Below, piece after piece: positions 1-6,129 of a DNA stretch of 9,114 bases. The number at the start of each line of letters is the position of its first letter. Positions within the stretch are counted from its first letter, which is position 1. Made by a program: the position numbers and the translations under genes. The stretch covers positions 1 through 9,114 of the forward strand of contig JAISRV010000026.1 of the NCBI GenBank assembly GCA_031273445.1, in the 5' to 3' direction. This DNA comes from Candidatus Adiutrix sp. (GTDB taxonomy: Bacteria > Desulfobacterota > Desulfarculia > Adiutricales > Adiutricaceae). The notes below the pieces were generated by a model. It was given only the letters and a program-made list of their open reading frames with translations, did not search any database and was not told the origin of the DNA.

Positions 1-873
1 AGGGCTCTGGGGCTGCCGCTGACGGCCAGCGACCTCTATGACGACCTTCTGCCCCTGGTCAAAAACCCGCCCCACGGGCACGGCCGCTGCCTGAACCCCT
101 GCATCGACTGCCACGCCCTAATGTTTCGCCGGGCCGGCGAAATGCTCGAAAAAAGCGGCGGCCAGGGTTTTTTGTTTTCCGGCGAGGTGCTGGGGCAGCG
201 ACCCATGAGCCAGAATTCGGAGGCTCTTAAAATCGTGGCCCGGGACGCGGGCTTCTCCGGCCGGATTCTGCGGCCCTTGTCGGCCAAAATTCTGCCGCCG
301 ACCGAAGCGGAAGAAAAAGGCTGGATCGATCGCGAAAAACTGCTGGGGCTTTCGGGGCGCAGCCGCCGGGCCCAGATGGCTCTGGCCCGCGGCTACGGTC
401 TGCCGACGCCCACCCCCGCGGGCGGCTGCCTTCTGACCGACGCCGGCTACTCCAGGCGTCTGAGGTGGCTTCTGGCGCAGCCGCAAAACGCCGCCGCCGA
501 CTGGCCTCCGGCCCGTTTGGCGGAAACCCTGAAGCACGGCCGCGTCTTTTCCGCGGAACCTGGCCTGTGGGCGGCGGTGGGCCGCAACAAGACCGACAAT
601 GAAGCCCTTGAGCGCCTGGCCGCCCCGGGCGACCTGATCTTTCATCTGGAGAGCGCCCCCGGCCCCACTGTGCTTATGCCCCTGGCCGGCTTCGCGCCGG
701 GCCCGGCCAGCCTCGAAATGGCCCGGGGCCTGGCCGCCGCCTACGGCGATAACGGCGGCCGGGCTGAAGCGCCGGTGCGCATGAAGGGGAACGGCGAAGA
801 GGCGCGCCTGATGAATATCCCCGTGCGCCGGCCCTCCGACTGGTCGGCCTTCATGATTCCCAAAGCGGCTTGA
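1..873 (+). CDS. ThiI/MnmA-like tRNA thiolation protein, 5'-truncated by window edge
   Basis: The reading frame is open from base 1 to TGA at 871-873, so 290 residues are visible and the start lies outside the window. The first visible part reads GRCLNPCIDCHALM, a cysteine cluster (visible residues 30, 34 and 37), followed by SGEVLGQRPMSQN. That resembles the PP-loop ATPase region of tRNA thiouridine synthases (compare the GE-x-LGQ-x-x-SQ stretch of ThiI). The last ~110 residues (LWAAVGRNKTDNEAL, DLIFHLESAPGPTVLMP, LAAAYG) fit an NFACT-R/DUF814-type RNA-binding domain. From family knowledge, such proteins adenylate a uridine and exchange its oxygen for sulfur in tRNA; which position (U8 or U34) cannot be read here. 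The N-terminal nucleotide-binding loop is missing only because of the window edge. The family assignment is fairly secure, the exact substrate is not. Confidence 0.75.
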   Translation, partial: RALGLPLTASDLYDDLLPLVKNPPHGHGRCLNPCIDCHALMFRRAGEMLEKSGGQGFLFSGEVLGQRPMSQNSEALKIVARDAGFSGRILRPLSAKILPPTEAEEKGWIDREKLLGLSGRSRRAQMALARGYGLPTPTPAGGCLLTDAGYSRRLRWLLAQPQNAAADWPPARLAETLKHGRVFSAEPGLWAAVGRNKTDNEALERLAAPGDLIFHLESAPGPTVLMPLAGFAPGPASLEMARGLAAAYGDNGGRAEAPVRMKGNGEEARLMNIPVRRPSDWSAFMIPKAA

Positions 874-897
874 ACCTGGCGAAAATAATGGTATAAT
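870..897 (+). promoter_or_regulatory. Extended -10 promoter for the membrane protein gene
   Basis: A perfect TATAAT at 892-897 is preceded by TG at 889-890, giving the extended -10 form TGnTATAAT. TTGAAC at 870-875 is a 4/6 match to the -35 consensus at 16 bp spacing, and it overlaps the stop codon of the upstream thiolation gene. Transcription would start near 904, giving an ~80-nt leader before the GTG at 987. Confidence 0.65.
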
Positions 898-905
898 TAG
901 CGATA

Positions 906-954
906 AGCTCTGGCTGACAGAGCTGGAAACACGCCTGGCCGCCAATGGCCGGGC
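906..954 (+). promoter_or_regulatory. Two tandem hairpins in the 5' leader
   Basis: AGCTCTG (906-912) and CAGAGCT (918-924) form a perfect 7-bp stem with a 5-nt loop. GCCTGGCC (933-940) pairs with GGCCGGGC (947-954) through one G-U pair around a 6-nt loop. Both lie between the predicted transcription start and the ribosome binding site at 976-980. Neither is followed by a T-run, so they are not terminators. They may stabilise the mRNA or be a regulatory leader; no known riboswitch was recognised. Confidence 0.4.
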
Positions 955-986
955 CCATTTGATCGCAGAAACGCTAGGAGACGACC

Positions 987-1502
987 GTGAAGAAGATTGG
1001 CGCAAACGGCCAAAAGACATTGAAGACCCTGCACCTCATAACCATCTGCCTGTGGCTCGGCGGCGCCGTGGCCATTAATATCATGCCCCTGGTCATGGCC
1101 CCGGCCCAAAGCGGCGGCGAGTTGTTCGGCTATGACCTGGCCCGCAAATTCCTCGACGATTTCATCATCATCCCCGGCGCCATGGGCTGCCTGTTGACGG
1201 GCCTGTTCATTTGCTGGCTGACCCCCTGGGGCTTTTTTAAACACCGCTGGCTCGTGGTCAAGTGGGCGCTCACCATCGCCTCCATCCTGTTCGGCGCCCT
1301 GGTGATCGGCCCCTTCATCAACGATCAGCCGCCTATTTCCGCCGAACTGGGGCTGGAAGCCTTAACGGACGCGGTCTATGCCGCCAACTTCTCCCAGGGC
1401 CTGATCCTGGGCTTCCTGCAGACGCTGGTCATTATTTTCTTGGTCGTGATTTCCGTCCTGAAACCCTGGCGGCGGCGCGCCGCGACCGGCTCGGAGGCTT
1501 AA
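987..1502 (+). CDS. Four-helix integral membrane protein (CopD/DUF2269-like)
   Basis: The protein has 171 residues. GTG at 987 is chosen because AGGAG (976-980) sits 6 nt upstream. Hydrophobic segments lie at about residues 13-37, 58-80, 88-110 and 138-161, consistent with four membrane helices. The first helix carries HLITICLWLGG, the conserved His plus WxGG pattern seen in small CopD-like/DUF2269-like membrane proteins, where the His may bind a metal or haem; that role is inferred. The C-terminus is short and basic (KPWRRR), which suggests a cytoplasmic end by the positive-inside rule. The gene has its own promoter upstream and a strong terminator downstream, so it is probably a single-gene transcript. 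The biochemical function is not known, and the family link rests on pattern only. Confidence 0.75.
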   Translation: MKKIGANGQKTLKTLHLITICLWLGGAVAINIMPLVMAPAQSGGELFGYDLARKFLDDFIIIPGAMGCLLTGLFICWLTPWGFFKHRWLVVKWALTIASILFGALVIGPFINDQPPISAELGLEALTDAVYAANFSQGLILGFLQTLVIIFLVVISVLKPWRRRAATGSEA

Positions 1503-1532
1503 ATGACCGGCCGCCGCCGCGGCTGAACGCGC

Positions 1533-1573
1533 TTGATTCCGGCCCCCAGGGCGGGGCCGGAATCAAGTTTTCT
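1533..1573 (+). terminator. Rho-independent terminator after the membrane protein gene
   Basis: TTGATTCCGGCCCC (1533-1546) and GGGGCCGGAATCAA (1553-1566) form a perfect 14-bp stem with a 6-nt loop, followed by GTTTTCT. It lies 30 bases after the stop codon at 1500-1502. Only four consecutive Ts follow, so some readthrough into oleB is possible. The oleB frame stays open through this hairpin, and the TTG at 1533 should not be taken as the oleB start. Confidence 0.85.
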
Positions 1574-1611
1574 AAAAATTCCTGAAGGCGAGATTCGTCA
1601 AAAGGCTGATT

Positions 1612-1635
1612 ATGAAAGCATTCCCGGGCCAATGA
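1612..1635 (+). CDS. Possible 7-codon leader peptide before oleB
   Basis: ATG at 1612 opens a frame MKAFPGQ that ends at TGA 1633-1635. This stop overlaps the oleB ATG (1632-1634) in an ATGA arrangement. AAAAGG at 1600-1605 lies 6 nt upstream of the ATG and is a better ribosome binding site than anything directly before oleB. The arrangement would suit translational coupling by termination and re-initiation. So short a frame can arise by chance, so this is tentative. Confidence 0.25.
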   Translation: MKAFPGQ

Positions 1636-2549
1636 TAAATCCAGAGGACCCATCGACCCTGCCGAATCCGGAGGGCTACCCCTTCAGGCGCAAATATCAC
1701 GCGCTGCCCGGCGGCCTGCGGCTGAACCATGTCGACGAAGGCGCCGGCCCGCCGGTGCTCATGGTTCACGGCAACCCCACCTGGTCTTTTTTCTATCGCC
1801 GCCTCATCAGCGAATTAGCGCCGGATTTTCGCTGCCTGGCGCCCGACCATATCGGCATGGGCCTTTCGTCCCGCCCGGGCGCCGATGAATACGGCTTTCG
1901 CCTGAGCGACCGGGTCGCCGACCTCGGGCACTTTATTGACGGCCTGGGGCTGACCGAGCCGCTGCATCTGGTGACGCACGACTGGGGCGGCCCCATCGGC
2001 CTGGCCTGGGCGGCGGACCATCCCGACCAGACGGCTTCGCTGACCATCCTCAACACCGCAACGCGCGTCCCCGCCGGCTATCGCCTGCCCTGGCGGCTGG
2101 CCTTATTTAAAAAAATGGAGCCGCTCGGCGCTTATCTGGCCGTGCGCCATAACCTTTTCGTCCGGGGCACGGCCGCCTTGGGCGTCGTCAAGCCTCTTTC
2201 CGAGGCCGCCAAACGCGGCTTCGCCGCCCCCTATGAGACGGCGGCGGACAGGCTGGCCATCGGCCGTTTTGTGGCCGACATCCCCCTGTCGCCGCGGCAC
2301 CCTTCTTTCGCTTTCCTGGCCGAGGCCGACCGCAAAGCGGCCGAACGTCTGCGGAACAAACCCATGACCCTGGTCTGGGGGCTGCGCGATTTCGTGTTCA
2401 ACCGCGCCGTTTTTTTCGACTGGCGGCGAAGATTTCCGGAAGCCGAAGTTCTGGCTCTGCCGGAGGCCGGCCACTATCTGCTGGAAGACGAGCCCGACCG
2501 CGCGGCCGGGCATATCCGCAACTTTATTTCACGATGCCGGAGAAACTGA
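1632..2549 (+). CDS. oleB: OleB-like alpha/beta hydrolase (beta-lactone decarboxylase)
   Basis: From ATG 1632 the protein has 305 residues, typical for the family. It has the haloalkane-dehalogenase-like alpha/beta hydrolase pattern: the HGNPTWSF oxyanion region (46-53), THDWGGPIG with nucleophile Asp117, the acid candidate Asp253 in WGLRDFVF, and His281 in AGHYLLEDEP. OleB enzymes of this branch decarboxylate cis-beta-lactones to long-chain cis-olefins rather than dehalogenating. The next gene is the OleC ligase, sharing one base with its stop, and this context favours OleB over a dehalogenase. The frame is open further upstream to a TTG at 1533, but that lies in a terminator stem, so the start at 1632 is preferred. 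There is no good Shine-Dalgarno directly before 1632; see the leader peptide. Alternative: a haloalkane dehalogenase or an epoxide hydrolase-like enzyme. Confidence 0.8.
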   Translation: MINPEDPSTLPNPEGYPFRRKYHALPGGLRLNHVDEGAGPPVLMVHGNPTWSFFYRRLISELAPDFRCLAPDHIGMGLSSRPGADEYGFRLSDRVADLGHFIDGLGLTEPLHLVTHDWGGPIGLAWAADHPDQTASLTILNTATRVPAGYRLPWRLALFKKMEPLGAYLAVRHNLFVRGTAALGVVKPLSEAAKRGFAAPYETAADRLAIGRFVADIPLSPRHPSFAFLAEADRKAAERLRNKPMTLVWGLRDFVFNRAVFFDWRRRFPEAEVLALPEAGHYLLEDEPDRAAGHIRNFISRCRRN

Positions 2550-4240
2550 TGACGGGAGACGAGATATTCAACATAGCCTCACTCTTGACGGAAGCCGCGG
2601 CCAAATGGCCTGACCGGCCGGCCGTCGTCTGTTCTCACCGCCCCGACGTTCTGGGCCGCCACGCCTTGACCTACGCCCAATTGGACGACAGTTCCTCGCA
2701 TCTGGCCGCCAAGCTCCTGCGCGGCGGGGCCGTCGCCGGCTCCCGCGTCATCGTCATGCTGCGCCCCGGCCCTGACTTCGTCGTCGTCGCCTTCGGCCTG
2801 TTCAAAGCTGGGCTGGCGCCGGTCATGGTCGACCCCGGCATGGGCCTGAAACGTATGCTGCGCTGTCTGGCCGAAGGGCGGCCGAGCGGGATAGTGGGCC
2901 TGCCGGCGGCCCATCTTCTGAGCCTGACCGCGCCCGGCTATTTCAAGGCCATCAAACTGCGCGTCACCGTGGGCCGCCGCTTCGGCTGGGGCGGGTCGAC
3001 TCTTCTGGACATAATGAAAACCGCGGCGGCCTCGGAGGCCCCTGAGGCCCTGGAGGCCTCCCTGCCGGTTCAGACCAGGGCCGGCGACATGGCCGCGCTG
3101 CTCTTCACTTCCGGCTCCACCGGCCCGGCCAAGGGCGTGATCTACACCCACGCCATGTTCCGCGCCCAGGTCGAGGCCATTCGCGAAGGGCTGGACATCC
3201 GCGAGGGCGGCGTGGACCTGGCCACCTACCCTCTTTTCGGCCTTTTCGCCCCGGCCCTGGGCCTGACCTCGCTGATTCCCGACATCAACCCGGCCAAGCC
3301 AGGCAAGGCCGACCCGCGCCGCATCATTGAACCGGTTCTGCGCCAGGGCGTGACCAGCATGTTCGCCTCGCCCGCCCTTCTGGGCAAAGTCAGCCGCTTC
3401 GCCCATGAACACAATTTGCGCCTGCCTTCGCTGAAGCGGGTCATTTCCGCCGGCGCGCCGGTTCCGCCGAATATGGCCGCGGCCTTCGCTTCGCTCATGA
3501 ACCCCGGCGCCCAGTTGCTGACCCCCTACGGGGCCACGGAAGGGGTGCCGCTGTCCAGCATCGGCGCGGAGGAAATTTCCAGCCAGACCCGCCTGATGAC
3601 CGAACAGGGGCTGGGCATGTGCGTGGGGCGGCCGCTGCCCGGCGTCCAGTTGGAGGTCATAAAGATAAGCGACGGCCCCATCGGGGCCTTCAGCGACGAT
3701 CTGCGCCTGGCCCGGGGGGAAATCGGCGAAATAATCGCCAAGGGGCCCATGGTCAGCCGCGGCTATTTCGAACGGCCCGGGGAAACGGCCCTGTCGGTCA
3801 TTCCCGAAGGCGAAAACGGCTTCTGGCGGCGCATGGGCGACGTGGGCTGGCTGGACAACAGCGGCCGGCTGTGGTTCTGCGGCCGGAAAAACCACCGGGT
3901 CGTCACCGAACAGGGCACGCTCTACAGCATTCCCTGCGAGGCCATTTTCAACAACCACCCCCAGGTCAGGCGCTCGGCCCTGGCCGGAGTGGGGGCGCCG
4001 GGCCGGATGCGGCCGGTCATCTTCATTGAGCCCCACGCGGCCGTCAGGGGGCTCAAATGGAACGCCCTGATGGAAGAGCTGGCTTCGCTGGCCAAAGCCA
4101 ACCCCCGCACCATACATATCACGACCTTTCTGCGCTGCCGTTCGCTGCCGGTGGACGTGCGCCACAACGCCAAGATAAACCGCGAAAAACTGGCCGTCTG
4201 GGCGGCGGGGAAACTGGCCAAGACCGAAAGGGCGGCCTGA
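2549..4240 (+). CDS. oleC: OleC-like AMP-dependent ligase (beta-lactone synthetase)
   Basis: The protein has 563 residues from ATG 2549. This start overlaps the oleB stop as TGATG and has GGAG at 2539-2542, 6 nt upstream; an in-frame ATG at 2534 lacks such a site. Adenylate-forming motifs are in order: LFTSGSTGPAKG (185-196, P-loop), YGATEG (327-332), GDVGWLDNSGRLWFCGRK (430-447) and a C-terminal HNAKINR with the likely catalytic Lys542. OleC uses ATP to close 2-alkyl-3-hydroxy fatty acids to beta-lactones, which OleB then decarboxylates to olefins. The fused stop/start implies translational coupling with oleB, as expected for a 1:1 complex. Annotation pipelines often call it a fatty acid CoA ligase. 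OleA (condensation) and OleD (ketoreductase) are not encoded next to it, and specificity for olefins is inferred from the pairing. Confidence 0.82.
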   Translation: MTGDEIFNIASLLTEAAAKWPDRPAVVCSHRPDVLGRHALTYAQLDDSSSHLAAKLLRGGAVAGSRVIVMLRPGPDFVVVAFGLFKAGLAPVMVDPGMGLKRMLRCLAEGRPSGIVGLPAAHLLSLTAPGYFKAIKLRVTVGRRFGWGGSTLLDIMKTAAASEAPEALEASLPVQTRAGDMAALLFTSGSTGPAKGVIYTHAMFRAQVEAIREGLDIREGGVDLATYPLFGLFAPALGLTSLIPDINPAKPGKADPRRIIEPVLRQGVTSMFASPALLGKVSRFAHEHNLRLPSLKRVISAGAPVPPNMAAAFASLMNPGAQLLTPYGATEGVPLSSIGAEEISSQTRLMTEQGLGMCVGRPLPGVQLEVIKISDGPIGAFSDDLRLARGEIGEIIAKGPMVSRGYFERPGETALSVIPEGENGFWRRMGDVGWLDNSGRLWFCGRKNHRVVTEQGTLYSIPCEAIFNNHPQVRRSALAGVGAPGRMRPVIFIEPHAAVRGLKWNALMEELASLAKANPRTIHITTFLRCRSLPVDVRHNAKINREKLAVWAAGKLAKTERAA

Positions 4241-4260
4241 CGGCGACAAGGGAAAAGACG

Positions 4261-5127
4261 ATGAGGAAATTGACGTTTTTCGTTCTGACAGCCGTGTTTT
4301 TCGGCCTGGGCTGCCAGAAGGCGCCGGTTACGACGGCTGAAGCCGAAACAGCCGCCCCGGAGGCGGCCGAAACGGCTCCGGCCGCGCCTGTTCAGGCCGT
4401 TCAGGCCGGGCCCGTTCAGGTTGCCGCGCCTGCTCGGGCCGTAGCGGCCAAAGCGATTTCAGCCGCGAAAAAAACGGGCGCGGCGGCCCGCGAAGTTGGA
4501 AGCGCGGCCGCCGGCAAGGCCGAAAAAGCGGCCGAACAGGTCAAAGATATGACTAAAACCGCGGCGGCGAAAGCAAAAGACGCCAGCGTCGTCGCGGTCA
4601 AGGCCGCCCGTGAGGCTGGAGAGAGCCTGGCCGGCAAAGCGGAAGAAACGGGCCGGCGGGTCCTGGAGGCGGTCGAAAATTCAGAAGGCCAGGCCCCGGA
4701 TAAAAACGCGGCGGCCAGCGAGCCGGCCGCCGAAGCCGGGGGCCGGGAAGCATGGGAACAGAAACTGGCCCGCCGCAGCTTCAGCTTGAAAAGCGTCGAC
4801 GGCCGGGAATTAAATCTGAAAAAGCCCGACGGCTCGGAAGGCCCCGCGCCCGGCCTTTCTTTCGACGAATGGCCGGAACCTCCGGCGCGGCCTTTCCTTT
4901 CCGGCAAAATCTGCAACAACTATCGCGGCCTGATTGAAATTGAGGGTAATATTCTGAAAATGGAAAAAGCCGCGGGCACGATGATGATGTGCCTTGACGG
5001 AGAGCTTAACCGGCTGGAAAACGATTTTTTCAAGCTCCTGGCCGAGGGCGTGGAGATGAGCCTTGAGGATGGAACCCTGACACTGAAGGGCCAAGGCCGC
5101 GTGCTGGTCTTCGCCGCGGAGAACTGA
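4261..5127 (+). CDS. Probable lipoprotein: Ala/Lys-rich helical linker plus META (HslJ-like) domain
   Basis: The protein has 288 residues. ATG 4261 has AAGGG (4248-4252) upstream and follows the oleC stop by 20 bases, so it is probably co-transcribed with oleBC. Residues 1-17 are a short signal peptide and Cys18 (GLGC) is the likely lipidation site, though the lipobox is not canonical because position -3 is Gly. Residues 19-60 are Ala/Pro/Glu-rich. Residues 60-140 are an Ala-Lys-Glu-rich amphipathic region with recurring AAKA/AGKAE units, like LEA-type or phasin-like helices. Residues ~173-287 fit a META domain: CNNYRG, AGTMMMC, a helix NRLENDFFKLL, then TLTLKG and VLVF. META proteins such as HslJ are envelope-associated and stress-linked; the exact role is unknown. 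It is probably anchored to a membrane in the periplasm. A functional link to olefin synthesis rests on position only. Confidence 0.7.
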   Translation: MRKLTFFVLTAVFFGLGCQKAPVTTAEAETAAPEAAETAPAAPVQAVQAGPVQVAAPARAVAAKAISAAKKTGAAAREVGSAAAGKAEKAAEQVKDMTKTAAAKAKDASVVAVKAAREAGESLAGKAEETGRRVLEAVENSEGQAPDKNAAASEPAAEAGGREAWEQKLARRSFSLKSVDGRELNLKKPDGSEGPAPGLSFDEWPEPPARPFLSGKICNNYRGLIEIEGNILKMEKAAGTMMMCLDGELNRLENDFFKLLAEGVEMSLEDGTLTLKGQGRVLVFAAEN

Positions 5128-5159
5128 GCTTGCGGCGATTGGAGCGTTTTTAAAAAGTG

Positions 5160-5250
5160 GTCGCCCCCGGAGAGGGGCGACGGAGCGAAGCGACTGGGTG
5201 AGAGGCCGACAAACTCGCTCGCTGGACAAAAATCACATTTTTTGCCCAGC
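5160..5250. repeat. Two hairpins in a REP-like intergenic stretch
   Basis: GTCGCCCC (5160-5167) and GGGGCGAC (5174-5181) form a perfect 8-bp stem with a 6-nt loop. It is followed by CGGAGCGAAGCGACTGGG and a GGTGAGAGG block, which look like dispersed intergenic repeats of other bacterial genomes. A second hairpin pairs GCTGGACAAAAA (5221-5232) with TTTTTGCCCAGC (5239-5250), 11 of 12 positions matched. Neither hairpin has a T-run after it, so a terminator call is weak. They may end or stabilise the oleBC-META transcript. Repeat status needs other copies, which this window cannot show. Confidence 0.4.
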
Positions 5251-5561
5251 TGCAACCCCGTCAGCCAAGCCGAATAGGAATATTTTAAACTGAAGTTCCT
5301 GAGCCTATTTTGCGCAACTCATTGTATTTACAGGGTCAATGGTGAAGTTGATTCAAAATGCATGGCCATGTAAATCCAAATGCTTGAATTGCTTTTTGGT
5401 GCTGATTGATGTACTACTTATCTCTATAAACACCTGAGGTTCCGTATGTAAATTTCAAATAAACATAGGGTGTTACTCTCCATGTTTGCTATTTATTCAA
5501 GCACAAACACAAAATTGTAGCCAGTAAATATTTTTATATTTTGGCTATCAATCTAAAATGA

Positions 5562-5691
5562 CTTATGCTTTTTTTGCCTTCCCAAGAACTTCAGCTTAAA
5601 CGTACGACTGCATACACCAAATATCCACGCCGCTTCTTTCTGGCTCAACGCACCTATCTCCCAACTCTCATACGCTTCTATCAAATCTCAT
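5562..5691 (-). pseudogene. Degraded N-terminus of an ISNCY-like transposase
   Basis: On the minus strand an ATG (complement of 5689-5691) preceded by an AGGAG site opens MRFD. After a frameshift the frame reads IEAYESWEIGALSQKEAA and GVCSRTFK. This matches the first helix-turn-helix of ISNCY-type transposases, whose usual pattern is an AYE-x-W segment, then (T/S)Q-x-EAA, then LGV-x-x-RTFRR. Homology fades after about 40 residues and a stop follows near 5556. Upstream of the start, CGGACA occurs at 5758-5763 and 5782-5787 on the + strand, perhaps from the old IS end. No DDE core is present. The family call comes from a short match made by eye, so it is moderate. Confidence 0.45.
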
Positions 5692-5821
5692 CTTCTTAGT
5701 CTCCTGTTGCCGCTCCGTTCTCCGTTCCATGAAGCGTCTCCCTGGTTCTTCATAAATCGGACAACTCTCGCGCTCTTATTGCGGACATTTTACTTGCTCC
5801 CTACAAAAGTCAAAAAAAATC

Positions 5822-5850
5822 TTGACATAAAAGGAACAATATCATATATT
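5822..5850 (+). promoter_or_regulatory. Near-consensus sigma-70 promoter of tRNA-Ala
   Basis: TTGACA (5822-5827, perfect -35) and TATATT (5845-5850, 5/6 match to -10) are separated by exactly 17 bp. The predicted transcript starts near 5857, about 90 nt before the tRNA, so an RNase P-processed leader is expected. The leader begins with a tandem 9-bp repeat GTCGAGCGT at 5861-5869 and 5870-5878. Confidence 0.7.
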
Positions 5851-5948
5851 CACTACACATGTCGAGCGTGTCGAGCGTCGGCGTCGCCTCAAAGAGGGCA
5901 TCCTCAATAAAAGAGGCGGGAAAGTCGGGTTTGTTTTGGAGTGCCAAT

Positions 5949-6024
5949 GGGGCTGTAGCTCAGCTGGGAGAGCGCATGACTGGCAGTCATGAGGTCAGGG
6001 GTTCGATCCCCCTCAGCTCCACCA
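5949..6024 (+). tRNA. tRNA-Ala (anticodon GGC)
   Basis: The gene has 76 bases with an encoded CCA at 6022-6024. The acceptor arm GGGGCTG pairs with CAGCTCC and includes a G3-U70 wobble, the identity element for alanyl-tRNA synthetase. The D arm is GCTC/GAGC. The anticodon stem CATGA/TCATG encloses the loop CTGGCAG, so the anticodon is GGC, which reads GCC. The T arm is AGGGG, TTCGATC, CCCCT. The tRNA looks intact and functional. Its 3' end is a common attachment point for tyrosine-recombinase elements, and accessory DNA begins right after it. Confidence 0.97.
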
Positions 6025-6035
6025 ATAATTTCAAA

Positions 6036-6066
6036 GGCTTAAGGCTAAGCAGCCTTAAGTCTTTTT
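6036..6066 (+). terminator. Rho-independent terminator of tRNA-Ala
   Basis: GGCTTAAGGCT (6036-6046) pairs with AGCCTTAAGTC (6051-6061) as an 11-bp stem with one G-U pair and an AAGC loop, followed by TTTTT at 6062-6066. It begins 12 bases after the tRNA CCA end. Confidence 0.88.
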
Positions 6067-6082
6067 AATTTATAAGGGATTT

Positions 6083-6101
6083 TGCCCCGCTCCTGCCCCG
6101 C
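6083..6101. repeat. Paired TGCCCCGC direct repeats next to the tRNA terminator
   Basis: TGCCCCGC occurs at 6083-6090 and 6094-6101, separated by TCC. The pair lies between the tRNA terminator and the group II intron remnant. Short direct repeats close to a tRNA end can be arm-type binding sites of an integrase, but a two-copy repeat may also be chance. Confidence 0.35.
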
Positions 6102-6129
6102 AAATTAAAAAACCAAGCCCTTCTGCCCT

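Larger units (their letters stand above)
5128..5821. other. AT-rich intergenic break with no intact gene
   Basis: About 690 bases lack a credible intact gene. Base composition changes from strongly GC-rich coding DNA to AT-rich DNA from about 5250. The contents are a hairpin-containing REP-like stretch (5160-5250), a remnant of a transposase start on the minus strand (5562-5691), and otherwise unassigned AT-rich sequence. The composition and the relic suggest acquired, decaying DNA between the oleBC block and the tRNA gene. Confidence 0.6.

Noticed and set aside
118..1020. 300-codon open frame on the minus strand
   Set aside because: It is antisense to the thiolation gene and has low-complexity composition without motifs. 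The + strand frame is clearly conserved.
1533..1631. N-terminal extension of oleB from TTG 1533
   Set aside because: The start codon is the first base triplet of a terminator stem, the extension is unlike the family, and ATG 1632 gives the normal length.
2579..4249. 556-codon open frame on the minus strand
   Set aside because: It lies antisense to oleC in GC-rich DNA, its translation is Gly/Gln/Ala/Arg-rich low complexity, and oleC carries all adenylate-forming motifs.
4057..4260. N-terminal extension of the META lipoprotein into oleC
   Set aside because: It overlaps the end of oleC and would bury the signal peptide; ATG 4261 has a ribosome binding site and begins the lipoprotein signal.
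5707..5910. 67-codon + strand frame over the tRNA promoter
   Set aside because: It has no homology by eye, no ribosome binding site, and crosses the TTGACA/TATATT promoter.
5859..6068. 69-codon frame with [18 protein letters not shown]
   Set aside because: This is the conceptual translation of the tRNA-Ala gene, a common false ORF.
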